Positions 1 through 9,335 of a DNA stretch of 64,000 nucleotides are shown piece by piece; positions within the stretch are counted from its first letter, which is position 1, and every line of letters begins with the position of its first letter. The stretch is from Castellaniella sp. S9 (GTDB lineage Bacteria > Pseudomonadota > Gammaproteobacteria > Burkholderiales > Burkholderiaceae_B): contig NZ_JAPFGD010000013.1 of the NCBI RefSeq assembly GCF_027257175.1, positions 1 to 64,000 of the forward strand, written 5' to 3'. The notes beneath the pieces were generated by a model that was not told where the DNA came from, searched no databases, and saw only the letters and a list, made by a program, of their open reading frames with translations. A program made the position numbers and the translations under genes.

Positions 1-704
<704 letters not shown>

Positions 705-746
705 GGCTGACTCCTGACTGTGGAATAGAGCAATACTGTCAATCTG

Positions 747-821
<75 letters not shown>

Positions 822-864
822 GTTAATTCGTTGCGGCGAACTGCCTCCGCGCACGGATTCCGCT

Positions 865-938
865 TGGAGCGGGTGAAGGGAATCGAACCCTCGTCATAAG
901 CTTGGAAGGCTTCTGCTCTACCATTGAGCTACACCCGC
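865..938 (-). tRNA. tRNA-Gly (anticodon TCC)
   Basis: Reverse-strand cloverleaf with acceptor GCGGGTG/CACCCGC, discriminator T and encoded CCA. The anticodon loop CTTCCAA gives anticodon TCC. The T-loop GTTCGATTC is intact. It lies between tRNA-Tyr and tRNA-Thr in the same transcription unit. Confidence 0.97.
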
Positions 939-1009
939 GATTCAATTCACCCGTTTTTTTTGGATCGATCGCCCTATTCGTTCAGCCAGGCGCCACCGAT
1001 CGCGTGCTT

Positions 1010-1096
1010 TGGTGGTGGGAGTTGGATTCGAACCAACGTAGGCGCAAGGCCAACAGATTTACAGTCTGCCCCCTTTAACCACTCGGGCACCCCACC
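1010..1096 (-). tRNA. tRNA-Tyr (anticodon GTA)
   Basis: Reverse-strand type II tRNA of 87 nt with the long variable arm typical of bacterial tRNA-Tyr. Acceptor GGTGGGG pairs near the 3' end, with an encoded CCA. The anticodon stem/loop CAGA-CTGTAAA-TCTG gives anticodon GTA. It is the first gene of the tRNA-tuf operon, about 10 nt downstream of the predicted transcription start. Confidence 0.97.
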
Positions 1097-1111
1097 AAAA
1101 GCGAATTCCGG

Positions 1112-1140
1112 ATTATGCAGATGTTTTTTGAGGCTGTCAA
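1112..1140 (-). promoter_or_regulatory. Near-consensus sigma70 promoter of the tRNA-tuf operon
   Basis: On the reverse strand a perfect -35 TTGACA (1135-1140) is separated by exactly 17 bp from the -10 CATAAT (1112-1117). The sequence after the -10 starts CCGG, a G+C-rich discriminator as seen in stringently controlled stable-RNA promoters. The start point would be near 1105, just before tRNA-Tyr. Regulation by ppGpp is an inference from the discriminator. Confidence 0.85.
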
Positions 1141-1222
1141 GGTAAACCCTTGCCTGGGTTGGCGGGTGCCCGCGAGGGGATGCTCGCGGTCTGTGCCTGG
1201 GGTATGCGGCGAAGCTCACCCG

Positions 1223-1259
1223 GTCCCGGCTGCGCCGGGACTGCCCGGCCGCAGGCCGG
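1223..1259. repeat. Two tandem G+C-rich hairpins beyond the parB 3' end
   Basis: A perfect inverted repeat with 8-bp arms and a 3-nt loop (1223-1241) is followed by a second with 6-bp arms and a 3-nt loop (1245-1259). Both are very G+C rich and neither has a U-tract. They lie about 65-100 nt beyond the parB stop in the space before the divergent tRNA operon. They could form an intercistronic 3' stabilising structure, a Rho-assisted stop or a REP-like extragenic element. Confidence 0.45.
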
Positions 1260-1324
1260 ACCGTCCGGAGGGGCGGAAAAAACTTTATGTCATCCGCCGC
1301 GCCTCAAGAACCAAGAACCTGACC

Positions 1325-2257
1325 TCAGGCCCCCTGCTCTCCCAGAACCCCCGACAGGCCCTGGCGCTCCAGCAGGGCGTCCAGGTGTTCCCAGTCATGG
1401 AAATCGATCATCAGCTGACCGCCCTTGCGCGCCCCCGGTTTGATCCGCACGCGGGTGGCCAGGTGGTCGGAGAGCGCCTTTTCCATGCGCTCGAGGTCGC
1501 CATTGCGCACGGCTGCGCGGCGCGGTGCCGTCGTGGCGCGGACCGCGGCGTCGTCCTCCTCGCGCAGCACTCGCGCGACGCGCTTTTCGGTCTCGCGCAC
1601 CGACAGCCGGCGAGCGATGACCTCGTTGGCCAGCATGATCTGCTGCGCCGCCGACGTCGCCAACAAGGCGCGCGCGTGCCCCATGTCGATGTCGCCCGCC
1701 AGCAGCATGGTCTGCACCGGCTCGGCCAGGTTCAGCAGCCGCAGCAGATTGCTGGTGGCCGAGCGCGAGCGGCCGATGGCCGTTGCCGCCTGTTCGTGGG
1801 TCAGGCCGAACTCGTCGAGCAGCCGGCGCACCCCCTGGGCCTCCTCGAGGGGGTTGAGGTCCTCGCGCTGGATGTTTTCGATCAGTGCCATGACCGCGGC
1901 GTTCTCGTCCGCGACCTCCCGCACCAGCACGGGGATTTCACGCAAGCCCGCGATCTGGGCGGCGCGGAAGCGCCGCTCGCCGGCGATGATTTCGTAATGG
2001 CCGGCGTCCTCGCCGCCCAGGGCGCGCACCAGGATCGGCTGCATGATCCCCTGCGTGCGGATGGATTCCGCCAGGTCGTTCAGTGCGCCCTCGTCCATGC
2101 GGGTGCGCGGCTGGTAGCGGCCCGCCCGCAGCAGGCGCACGTCGAGCGTGCTCGGCAGGTTTTCGGGGGGTTTGCGGCCCATCTGGTCCAGGGCGCCGGT
2201 ATCCGCGCCCAGCAGGGCGTCCAGGCCCCGTCCCAATCCTTTTTTCCGTGTAGCCAT
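1325..2257 (-). CDS. parB: Chromosome-partitioning protein ParB (CTPase clamp)
   Basis: 310 aa, a normal ParB length. ParB loads on parS, slides as a CTP-dependent clamp and recruits ParA and condensin for origin segregation. The N-terminus RKKGLGRGLDALLG (residues 4-17) is the ParA-stimulating segment. The CTP-binding box II GERRFRAA is at 93-100 and the ENIQREDLNPLEEA motif at 127-140. A helix-turn-helix follows at about 145-177, and a C-terminal dimerisation region completes the protein. It begins 43 bp after parA in the mnmG-rsmG-parA-parB operon. Three parS sites lie about 3.6 kb away in front of mnmG, so target and protein are linked. Confidence 0.97.
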   Translation of the reverse strand: MATRKKGLGRGLDALLGADTGALDQMGRKPPENLPSTLDVRLLRAGRYQPRTRMDEGALNDLAESIRTQGIMQPILVRALGGEDAGHYEIIAGERRFRAAQIAGLREIPVLVREVADENAAVMALIENIQREDLNPLEEAQGVRRLLDEFGLTHEQAATAIGRSRSATSNLLRLLNLAEPVQTMLLAGDIDMGHARALLATSAAQQIMLANEVIARRLSVRETEKRVARVLREEDDAAVRATTAPRRAAVRNGDLERMEKALSDHLATRVRIKPGARKGGQLMIDFHDWEHLDALLERQGLSGVLGEQGA

Positions 2258-2300
2258 TGTCTGTTCCTTGGGTCTTTGTTCCGTGGCGCCGGGCCTCGCC

Positions 2301-3101
2301 TCAGGCGCGGCCGGCTTTCACGCGGGCAATGAGTTCCTCGCCGAACTCCAGATAGGCCTTGGCGCCGCGCGAGGACTTGTCGTAGATCACCCCCGGCAGG
2401 CCGTAGCTGGGCGCCTCGGCCAGGCGGACGTTGCGTGGCACCACGGTCTTGAACACCTTGTCGCCGAAATGCGAGCGGATCTGGTCCGAGACCTGCTGCT
2501 GCAGGGTGATCCGGGTATCGAACATGACCCGCAAGAGGCCGATGAGTTCGAGGTCCGGGTTGAGATTGCGGTAGACGCGCTTGATGGTATTGACCAGATC
2601 GGAGAGCCCCTCCAGCGCAAAATACTCGCACTGCATGGGGATGATGACCCCATGCGCGCCGGACAATCCGTTGAGCGTCAGCAGCGACAGCGTGGGCGGG
2701 CAATCGATCAGCACAAAGTCATAGTCCGCGCTCACGGCCTGCAAGGCGTCCTTGAGGCGGCGTTCGCGATCCGGCATCTGGACGAGATCGATTTCCGCGC
2801 CCGACAGCTCGCGATTGGCCGGCAGCACGTCATAGCCGCCGGATTCCGAACGCACGCGCGCCGATGCGACGTCCGCCTCGCCGATCAAGACCTGGTACAG
2901 ATTGATCTGGGCCTGGTTCTTGTCGATGCCGCTGCCCATGGTGGCATTGCCCTGGGGATCCAGGTCGACCAGCAGGACGCGCTGTCCGTGCATGGCCAAT
3001 GCGGCCGCCAGGTTGATGGCGGTGGTGGTCTTGCCCACCCCACCCTTCTGATTGGCGATGCAGAACACGCGTGCGGTCGGCGTCGGGCTATCGGCTGTCA
3101 T
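2301..3101 (-). CDS. parA: Chromosome-partitioning ATPase ParA
   Basis: 266 aa. ParA is the nucleoid-bound ATPase that moves ParB-parS complexes. The deviant Walker A motif KGGVGKTT is at residues 19-26, followed by DLDPQGNATMGSG (Walker A') and the Walker B segment VLIDCPP. The start at 3101 ([13 protein letters not shown]) was chosen because its ATG overlaps the rsmG stop as ATGA. The longer upstream reading is rsmG in another frame. There is no N-terminal DNA-binding extension, so it is the short chromosomal Soj type. Overlap with rsmG suggests translational coupling. Confidence 0.97.
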   Translation of the reverse strand: MTADSPTPTARVFCIANQKGGVGKTTTAINLAAALAMHGQRVLLVDLDPQGNATMGSGIDKNQAQINLYQVLIGEADVASARVRSESGGYDVLPANRELSGAEIDLVQMPDRERRLKDALQAVSADYDFVLIDCPPTLSLLTLNGLSGAHGVIIPMQCEYFALEGLSDLVNTIKRVYRNLNPDLELIGLLRVMFDTRITLQQQVSDQIRSHFGDKVFKTVVPRNVRLAEAPSYGLPGVIYDKSSRGAKAYLEFGEELIARVKAGRA

Positions 3102-3769
3102 TCTTTTCCTTTTGAACCTAAATAGATCAGGCAACGTTGCGCATCCAGTTCCGGCACCCGCAATTCGACGGATCCGGATACCCTCCATTCGGTGTCCGCC
3201 TCGAGGGCCGCGACCTCGTCCTCGGGAAATCGACCCTTCATCGCCGCCATCGTGCCGCCCGCCACCAGATGTCGCCCCGACAGCGCGGCGAAGTCCGCCA
3301 GGGAGGCAAAGGCGCGTGAAATCACGAGATCCGCCCCTAAGGGCTCGATCGCCTCGATCCGCCCGTGCACGGCCGTCACATTGGTTAATCCCAGGACGCC
3401 CGCGGCCTGCCGGATGAAGGCGGTCTTTTTGTGGACCGCATCGACGCACACGATCCGCCATTGCGGTTGGCAGATTGCCAGAATGATACCCGGCAAGCCG
3501 GCCCCCGAGCCCATGTCGGCGATTCGCGTGGCGCTCTCCTGTCCCTGCAAGGCCCGCAGCGGCGGCACCACCGCCAGGCTGTCGAACAGATGCTGGACCA
3601 GCATCTGTGCCGGATCCCGGATGGCGGTCAGGTTGTATGCCTTGTTCCAGCGCTGCAGCTGTTCGAGGTAGCCCAGCATGAGGGGCGCATGCCGCAGGTC
3701 GCCCACCATGCCCAGCGCGCGCAAGGCCTCCTCGAGGCGCGGCAGGAAGTCCCCCGACGGGCCCGTCAT
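3098..3769 (-). CDS. rsmG: 16S rRNA (guanine527-N7)-methyltransferase RsmG
   Basis: 223 aa. RsmG methylates N7 of G527 in 16S rRNA using S-adenosylmethionine. The SAM-binding motif GSGAGLPGI is at residues 87-95. The preceding [11 protein letters not shown] (40-50) and the following [12 protein letters not shown] region are RsmG hallmarks. The start at 3769 forms an ATGA overlap with the mnmG stop, and its own stop overlaps the parA start in the same way. The three genes are therefore tightly coupled. The frame remains open upstream inside mnmG, but that is not coding. Confidence 0.95.
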   Translation of the reverse strand: MTGPSGDFLPRLEEALRALGMVGDLRHAPLMLGYLEQLQRWNKAYNLTAIRDPAQMLVQHLFDSLAVVPPLRALQGQESATRIADMGSGAGLPGIILAICQPQWRIVCVDAVHKKTAFIRQAAGVLGLTNVTAVHGRIEAIEPLGADLVISRAFASLADFAALSGRHLVAGGTMAAMKGRFPEDEVAALEADTEWRVSGSVELRVPELDAQRCLIYLGSKGKE

Positions 3770-5682
3770 GCGGCCTGGCGCCGGTGTTGCCACCGTTTCA
3801 GGTGTACCAGCAGCAGCGAGATCGCGGCCGGCGTGACGCCGGAGATCCGTCCCGCCTGCCCGATGTCGGCGGGACGGCCGAGCTTCAGCCGCTGACGGAC
3901 CTCGTTCGACAGGCCCGGAACCTGGTCGTAGTCGAAATCCTCGGGGATCGCCTGGCTGGCGTGCGCCTGCTGCCGTTCGATCTCCGCGCCCTGCCGCTCG
4001 ACATAGCCCGCGTACTTCACCTGGATGGCAACCTGCTCGGCATCGGCGGCGTCCGTCAGGCCCGGCCCCGCGATGAGCTCGCCCTGCTCGTCGCACAGCG
4101 CCATGAGCTGCCCATAACCGACGTCCGGCCGCTTGAGCAGGTCGTATAGGGTGTAGTCCCGGTCGACGCGTTGGCCGGGCAGGACCTCCAGCACGTGTGC
4201 GCCGAGGACCCTGGGATTGATGCGGGTGTCGCGCAGTCGTTCGACTTCCGCCGCCACGCTGTCGCGACGGCGACAAAAGGCGTCCCAACGGACGTCATCG
4301 ATCAACCCCAGCCGGCGTCCGGCCTCGGTCAGGCGCAAATCGGCATTGTCTTCTCGCAGGCTCAGACGATATTCGGCCCGCGAAGTAAACATTCTGTAAG
4401 GTTCAGTTACGCCTTTCGTTACAAGATCATCGACCAGAACCCCGATATAGGCCTCGTGGCGTGCAGGCGCCCAGGGCGTCTCGCCCTTGACCTGCAAAGC
4501 GGCATTCACGCCGGCGAGCAAGCCCTGGGCGGCCGCCTCCTCGTACCCCGTGGTTCCATTGATCTGCCCCGCAAAGAACAGGCCGTGGATGGAACGGGTT
4601 TCAAGCCACGGGTGTAGATGACGGGGATCAAAGTAGTCATACTCGATGGCGTAGCCTGGGCGCATGATGCGCGCCTGCTCCAGGCCAGGCAGGCTGCGAA
4701 CCAGAGCAATCTGGACGTCGAATGGCAAGCTTGTCGAGATTCCATTGGGATAGATCTCGCAAGAAGACGCGCCCTCGGGTTCCAGGAAAACCTGGTGGCT
4801 GGCCTTGTCCGCAAACCGGTGAATCTTGTCCTCGATCGATGGGCAGTACCGAGGCCCTACCCCCTCAATAGTGCCCTCTTCGCTATACATGGGCGAACGA
4901 TCGAGCCCAGAGCGTACGATGTCGTGGGATCTCTCGGTCGTGTGGGTGATCCAGCACGGCACTTGCGGGGGATGCATGTCCGCCCGTCCCATGGCGGAAA
5001 AAACAGGAACCGGATCCGTATCCCCAGCCTGCATCTCTGTCTTCGAGAAGTCGATGGATTTGGCGTCGATCCGCGGCGGCGTGCCGGTTTTCAGGCGCCC
5101 TTGCGGCAATTGCAGCTCTTTGAGACGCTGGCCCAAACTGATGGCCGGAGGATCCCCCGCACGGCCGGCCGAATAATGGGACAACCCCACGTGAAGCAGC
5201 CCATTGAGGAAGGTACCCGCCGTCAATACAACGGCCCGCGCACGAAAGATCAACCCGATCTGGGTCCGGGCGCCCACGACGCGATCGCCCTCGAGCACCA
5301 AATCATCGACCGGCTGTTGGAAGATCGTCAGATTCGGCTGTGATTGCAGGGTCATCCGGATGGCCCTGCGATAGAGGGATCGATCCGCCTGGGCCCGAGT
5401 CGCCCGGACCGCAGGTCCTTTCGAACGATTCAAGATCCTGAACTGGATGCCCGCCAAGTCGGTTGCCAGGGCCATCGCGCCACCCAGGGCGTCGACCTCC
5501 TTGACCAGATGTCCTTTGCCTATCCCGCCAATCGACGGATTACAAGACATCTGTCCCAGAGTATCCATATTGTGGGTCAACAGAAGCGTGGACGCACCGG
5601 TACGCGCCGCAGCAAGCGCTGCTTCGGTTCCTGCGTGGCCGCCACCGACCACAATGACATCGAATTCTTCAGAGTAGTTCAT
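3766..5682 (-). CDS. mnmG: tRNA uridine-5-carboxymethylaminomethyl modification enzyme MnmG (GidA)
   Basis: 638 aa. This FAD-dependent subunit works with MnmE (encoded at 23288-24760) to install the cmnm5 group on wobble U34 of certain tRNAs. The N-terminal dinucleotide-binding motif GGGHAG is at residues 13-18. The family signatures [14 protein letters not shown] and [13 protein letters not shown] follow, and the C-terminus has the helical MnmE/tRNA-binding domain. It is the first gene of the mnmG-rsmG-parA-parB operon. The 500-bp region before it contains three parS sites, the usual neighbourhood of the origin in many bacteria. Confidence 0.98.
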   Translation of the reverse strand: MNYSEEFDVIVVGGGHAGTEAALAAARTGASTLLLTHNMDTLGQMSCNPSIGGIGKGHLVKEVDALGGAMALATDLAGIQFRILNRSKGPAVRATRAQADRSLYRRAIRMTLQSQPNLTIFQQPVDDLVLEGDRVVGARTQIGLIFRARAVVLTAGTFLNGLLHVGLSHYSAGRAGDPPAISLGQRLKELQLPQGRLKTGTPPRIDAKSIDFSKTEMQAGDTDPVPVFSAMGRADMHPPQVPCWITHTTERSHDIVRSGLDRSPMYSEEGTIEGVGPRYCPSIEDKIHRFADKASHQVFLEPEGASSCEIYPNGISTSLPFDVQIALVRSLPGLEQARIMRPGYAIEYDYFDPRHLHPWLETRSIHGLFFAGQINGTTGYEEAAAQGLLAGVNAALQVKGETPWAPARHEAYIGVLVDDLVTKGVTEPYRMFTSRAEYRLSLREDNADLRLTEAGRRLGLIDDVRWDAFCRRRDSVAAEVERLRDTRINPRVLGAHVLEVLPGQRVDRDYTLYDLLKRPDVGYGQLMALCDEQGELIAGPGLTDAADAEQVAIQVKYAGYVERQGAEIERQQAHASQAIPEDFDYDQVPGLSNEVRQRLKLGRPADIGQAGRISGVTPAAISLLLVHLKRWQHRRQAA

Positions 5683-5879
5683 CTATCAATTTTCACGGAA
5701 AGCATGGGAGCGATCCGCCATGAGCCTGTCTCGGTCATACACTAGCAGCGATCAAGACATTGAAATCATCAAACCTTACACCAGGCGCCAGGCATAAGCG
5801 GCGCAAGGAAGGTGGAAATTATACTTCGCTACTTGCCGACCACAGGAACGCAATTCTTTTCTTTCCGTATCTGAATGGA

Positions 5880-5895
5880 TGTTCCACGTGGAACA
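5880..5895. promoter_or_regulatory. parS site 1 (perfect palindrome)
   Basis: The 16-bp sequence TGTTCCACGTGGAACA is a perfect palindrome and matches the parS form known from Pseudomonas and Burkholderia chromosomes. It is the ParB loading site and lies about 200 bp upstream of mnmG, in the same locus as parAB. Confidence 0.93.
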
Positions 5896-5933
5896 TATCC
5901 GTTAAAGCTGAATCGCGCATCAATTGATGCGTA

Positions 5934-5949
5934 TGTTTCACGTGGAACA
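5934..5949. promoter_or_regulatory. parS site 2
   Basis: TGTTTCACGTGGAACA differs from the perfect palindrome at one position (T for C), and the central CACGTG is intact. It starts 54 bp after the start of site 1. The TGTTTCACGTG half is the Bacillus-type parS half-site. Confidence 0.9.
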
Positions 5950-5974
5950 CATCGCCTCCGATAGCAGGGGAAAG

Positions 5975-5990
5975 TGTTTCACGTGGAACA
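5975..5990. promoter_or_regulatory. parS site 3
   Basis: TGTTTCACGTGGAACA, identical to site 2, starting 41 bp further on in the same orientation. Three sites within 111 bp make a compact ParB loading cluster. Confidence 0.9.
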
Positions 5991-6035
5991 TCCACCGCAC
6001 TGGCATAGAACACTAAAGATTGTTTAATGCGTGCC

Positions 6036-6056
6036 TGTGTATAAGCCTGTGAATAA
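6036..6056 (+). promoter_or_regulatory. Pair of near-consensus DnaA boxes next to parS
   Basis: TGTGTATAA (6036-6044) and TGTGAATAA (6048-6056) each differ by one base from the DnaA box TGTGGATAA. They have the same orientation and are spaced 12 bp apart. They lie in the A+T-richer spacer between parS and the cold-shock gene, together with T/A-rich runs. They could be part of the origin or of DnaA titration near it. The 5683-6180 interval otherwise holds only the parS cluster and the csp terminator. Confidence 0.4.
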
Positions 6057-6130
6057 GCTGTGCAGCACAAGTGGACAAATACTGCCCTGCAGCCAAGCGC
6101 ACTAACTCGGCAGGGCATCGATAAGGCCAG

Positions 6131-6158
6131 AAAAGAAAAGGCACCCCGTAGGGTGCCT
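6131..6158 (-). terminator. Rho-independent terminator of the cold-shock gene
   Basis: On the reverse strand an 8-bp stem (arms 6139-6146 and 6151-6158, tetraloop of 4) is followed by a T-rich tract (TTTTCTTTT-like, 6131-6138). It begins 23 nt downstream of the csp stop and is correctly oriented for it. Confidence 0.88.
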
Positions 6159-6180
6159 CGGCGCGAAACCGTCCTGAAAA

Positions 6181-6387
6181 TCAGAGAGGGCGGATCTCGG
6201 CGGCCTGCGGACCCTTGGGGCCGTCCTTGACCTCGAATTCGACCGCCTGGCCTTCGTTCAGGCTGCGATAGCCGCGGCCCTCGATTGCCGAAAAGTGCGC
6301 GAACACATCAGCGCCACCTTGGTCGGGAGTAATGAAACCGAAACCCTTTTCGGCGTTGAACCACTTGACTTTGCCCGTTTGAGCCAT
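6181..6387 (-). CDS. Cold-shock domain protein (CspA family)
   Basis: 68 aa, the typical CspA size. It is a single-stranded RNA/DNA-binding OB-fold protein acting as an RNA chaperone. The protein begins [20 protein letters not shown], containing RNP1 (KGFGFI), and continues to RNP2 (DVFAHFSAI). The start at 6387 is the family's conserved start. The in-frame extension to 6468 would add residues foreign to the family. A terminator follows 23 nt after the stop, so the gene is monocistronic. The space upstream (6388-6600) could hold a long 5' leader as in cspA, but no clear cold-box was seen. Confidence 0.95.
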   Translation of the reverse strand: MAQTGKVKWFNAEKGFGFITPDQGGADVFAHFSAIEGRGYRSLNEGQAVEFEVKDGPKGPQAAEIRPL

Positions 6388-6768
6388 GATCTGAAACGTC
6401 CATAAAAATAAAGGTACACAATGAATCAAGAACGCTGAAACGAAACAGATCGTGCCCAATAAAACCAAACCGGCAAGACTAAAGCGAAACCCGCGTACTG
6501 CTTGAATTCCATTGCAACAGGGAGCATAACCATGCCTTGATGTAAATTCAAATCATAGTTTACCCCTAGGAATCCCGCCGCCAAGTGCAAGCACACACGG
6601 CACCGCGACTTGTACAGCAAATTCCCGAGCTATATTGTATTCGTCCAGGCGTGGACACTACACACTATTTACCGATCTACGCTGATTTCGGACAAAAAAC
6701 AACATAGCTCTCTTCTTTCACATTATCCAGACATCCATTCCTCATTCAATTCCGGCAGGACCGCCAAT
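6388..6768. other. Intergenic spacer between csp and the YbdL-type aminotransferase
   Basis: This 381-bp stretch separates two divergent genes and is more A+T rich than its surroundings. It must hold the csp promoter and leader (leftward) and the aminotransferase promoter (rightward). No consensus promoter, riboswitch or repeat can be assigned with confidence. A weak TTGTAC / TATATT pair is at 6610-6636, but its spacing is only 15 bp. Confidence 0.5.
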
Positions 6769-7947
6769 ATGAAATCCAAACTGCCCGACGTGGGCATTAC
6801 CATCTTCACCGAGATGAGCCAGCTGGCTCTGGATCACCAGGCCATCAATCTGGGGCAGGGCTTTCCCGACTACAACCCGGATGCTTTGCTGATTCAGTGC
6901 GTGAATGAGGCCATGTTGGCGGGCCACAATCAATATGCGCCGATGGCAGGTGTACCCGTCTTGAGAGAAGCCGTGGCGGAAAAGATGGCCCGCCTGCAAG
7001 CACACGAATATGACCCCGGCGACGAGATCACCATAACCTCAGGCGCAACCGAAGCCTTGGCATCCGCGATCACCGCCCTGGTTCATCCCGGCGACGACGT
7101 CATACTCATCGATCCCGCCTATGACCTATACGCGCCGGTCATCCGCCTTGCGGGTGGTACCGTGGTGCGCGTACCGATGATGCCGCCAACCCAGGACACG
7201 CCGCGCTTTGCCATGGATTGGAACGCGCTGGAGGGTGCCCTCGGCCCCAAGACCCGGATGATCGTCCTCAATTTCCCCAACAACCCGACTGGAACGATCC
7301 TGTCCGACGACGATCTGGCTCATCTGGAGCGCATCGCCTCCCGGCATGACGTGCTGCTGCTGTCCGATGAGGCGTATGAGCACATCGTGTTCGATGGTGA
7401 ATCGCACCGCAGCCTCGCCAGCCGGCCCGCGCTCGCGGAACGCTCTGTGGTGATCTCGTCCTTCGGCAAGACCTTTCACGCCACGGGCTGGAAGATCGGC
7501 TACCTATGTGCCCCAAAATCCCTATCGGCCGAAATCCGGAAGGTTCACCAGTTCATGGTGTTCTCGGTCCCGACGCCGATGCAGCACGGCTTGGCCAATT
7601 ACCTGCGCAAGCATGCGCGGCTGGAACAGCTATCCACCTTTTATCAGCAAAAGCGCGATCGCCTGAAAACCGGTCTGGAAGGCTCCGCGTTTCGCCCCTT
7701 GCAGTCCCAAGGCACGTTCTTCCTCTTGGTAGATACCTCGGCGCTGGGCGATTCAAAGGAAAAAGAGCTGGCCCGTCGCTTGACGATCGACCACGGCATT
7801 GGCGCCATTCCGGTCTCGGCCTTCTACGAGGATCCGAATGCGCCCCAGGCCAACCACCGATTGTTGCGCCTGTGCTTTGCCAAACAGGACCCCACCCTGG
7901 ATCGTGCCGTGGAGGCCCTGAGGGCCGTCCCGGGCGTGGCTGCGTGA
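6769..7947 (+). CDS. ybdL: Methionine-type PLP aminotransferase (YbdL family)
   Basis: 392 aa. Fold-type I aminotransferase closely resembling E. coli YbdL, which transaminates methionine and aromatic amino acids. It shows LGQGFPDYNPD and NQYAPMAGVPVLREA near the N-terminus, NFPNNPTG in the middle, and SSFGKTFHATGWKIGY with the PLP lysine at 234. The arginine near the end (LLRLCFAKQD) binds the substrate carboxylate. The ATG at 6769 was preferred because AGGA lies just upstream and YbdL proteins start with a similar sequence (SKLPDVG). The frame's upstream extension is low-complexity and unlike the family. It stands alone between csp and the DnaA-box region. Confidence 0.9.
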   Translation: MKSKLPDVGITIFTEMSQLALDHQAINLGQGFPDYNPDALLIQCVNEAMLAGHNQYAPMAGVPVLREAVAEKMARLQAHEYDPGDEITITSGATEALASAITALVHPGDDVILIDPAYDLYAPVIRLAGGTVVRVPMMPPTQDTPRFAMDWNALEGALGPKTRMIVLNFPNNPTGTILSDDDLAHLERIASRHDVLLLSDEAYEHIVFDGESHRSLASRPALAERSVVISSFGKTFHATGWKIGYLCAPKSLSAEIRKVHQFMVFSVPTPMQHGLANYLRKHARLEQLSTFYQQKRDRLKTGLEGSAFRPLQSQGTFFLLVDTSALGDSKEKELARRLTIDHGIGAIPVSAFYEDPNAPQANHRLLRLCFAKQDPTLDRAVEALRAVPGVAA

Positions 7948-8211
7948 GGGTCTTGCGGTTTTTTAGTACTAATGTCTTTATAAAACCGTTAATGATGATG
8001 GAACCCTGTGGATAAGTAGAACAAGTCTATTTATCATTAAAAATCAAATGCTTATGTCGGAAAACCCTGTGGTTGAAGTTGTGTGTGGGACTAGGACGGA
8101 TTGGGGATCGATTTTCCATGACAGGATTCCAGCGGCGTTGTGAACACATTACGAACATGAATTCCACAGAACCCGTCCTTAGGCCTTATCCACAGGCGGT
8201 CTGTAGCGGTT
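7948..8211. other. Intergenic region with two perfect DnaA boxes; origin (oriC) candidate
   Basis: The space between two convergent genes starts with an A+T-rich stretch (about 7965-8060, with runs of T and A). It carries a perfect DnaA box TGTGGATAA at 8007-8015 and a second one, TTATCCACA, in inverse orientation at 8186-8194. A two-mismatch box lies at 8069-8077. It is 2 kb from the parS cluster. A+T-rich DNA flanked by DnaA boxes near parS fits a compact oriC, but there are few boxes. Assignment is an inference, and GC skew would decide. Confidence 0.42.
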
Positions 8212-9267
8212 TCAGGCGGGCCCTAGGGTCGGATGTCGATCGCCGTTGTCGTAGACCAGGCACCGTTCCGGCCACAGCAGGGCCGCCAATCTGAACCGGG
8301 TCCGGCCGGCGCTGCCGTTTGCCTTGCGCTCGCGCCAGCGGGCGCCGGCCGAATAGTCCACGCAGAAGACCCGTTGGCCACGCCCGTGCCAGGCGGTGGG
8401 CGCCACACCATCGAACAGCAGGCTGTAGCGCGAGGCCTTGGCGCGGGGCGGGAGGTCAAACATCCGCCAATAGTGGCCGATCACCACCGGTTGGGTGCCC
8501 TCATAATCGTTCCACCAGGCGGTACGGTCCGAATAGCGCCAACGATTGCCGGAATAAAACGGCGTGGTGCTGCGTTCCTCGATGCCCGAGGTCAGGCGTT
8601 TGACCGGATTGAGTCGCTGTTCCAGCATTTCATAGTCGGCAACCGCATGCAGGTAGGGCGGGGGGTTGTCCGGATCCTCGAGCTGGGCGGCCCAGCGTGA
8701 TTTTTCCTCCAGATAACGCTCGTATAGTCCGTCGACCTGCGCGGCGGCGCGCACGCGTTCATTCCAGTGATGCATGGCGTCGACCAGTCGGCCTCGTTGC
8801 ACGTCGGCGATGGCGTCGATGGACGGTGGATCCCAGGCCGCGTGCACAATGCGCAGGGAGGGGCTTTGCAAGGCCAGGGGCAGGCCGGCAAAGAACTCGC
8901 GGATCGCCGGGCGCTGCTCGGGTGTCGCGCGCGTGAATGGCGCGTAGAACGGCCGGTCCGGGAGCTCGCGCGCGTCGAAATACCAGCCCGAGCCATCCTT
9001 GGCGTCGTTGGCCAGCAGATTGATTTCGTGATTGCCGAGAATCGCCAGGGCTTTGCCATCCTCGATCAGCGAGCGCACCCGGTCGATGACGGCGATGCTG
9101 TCCGGGCCGCGGTCGCAGAGGTCGCCGATGAAGACCAGCCGGCGGCCCGGGCCCGGATCTTGCTCCAGCTGGTCAAGCAAGGCATTCAGCGCAGTGATCT
9201 CGCCATGGATGTCGCCGATGATCGCCAGTGGCTCTTCGGGTATGGTCTGGAGCAGGGTGTCGTTCAT
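8212..9267 (-). CDS. Calcineurin-like metallophosphoesterase
   Basis: 351 aa. A binuclear metal phosphoesterase with all metal-ligand blocks: GDIHG (residues 18-22), GDLCDRG (48-54), GNHEIN (78-83), a VHAAW histidine and a late GHYWR block. This places it in the PPP-like phosphatase/Ap4A-hydrolase superfamily. It is longer than ApaH or PrpE and its substrate is unknown. It is divergent from the Fic gene with 68 bp between the starts, so the two may share control. The DnaA-box region follows directly after its stop. Confidence 0.85.
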   Translation of the reverse strand: MNDTLLQTIPEEPLAIIGDIHGEITALNALLDQLEQDPGPGRRLVFIGDLCDRGPDSIAVIDRVRSLIEDGKALAILGNHEINLLANDAKDGSGWYFDARELPDRPFYAPFTRATPEQRPAIREFFAGLPLALQSPSLRIVHAAWDPPSIDAIADVQRGRLVDAMHHWNERVRAAAQVDGLYERYLEEKSRWAAQLEDPDNPPPYLHAVADYEMLEQRLNPVKRLTSGIEERSTTPFYSGNRWRYSDRTAWWNDYEGTQPVVIGHYWRMFDLPPRAKASRYSLLFDGVAPTAWHGRGQRVFCVDYSAGARWRERKANGSAGRTRFRLAALLWPERCLVYDNGDRHPTLGPA

Positions 9268-9335
9268 CGATCTATTTTCGTATGGCTTGGGATTGTGGAC
9301 AATGGGGTGGTATCCGGGTTGAAAAGGAGCCTGCC

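Noticed and set aside
5819-6118. A 99-aa leftward frame over the parS cluster
   Set aside because: Its repeated FHVKH/FHVEH blocks are only translated parS palindromes; no support as a gene.
7989-8015. DnaA-trio element beside the box at 8007
   Set aside because: The triplets next to the box read ATC-ATC-ATT on the relevant strand, which does not match the expected trio pattern clearly, so it was not listed as a feature.
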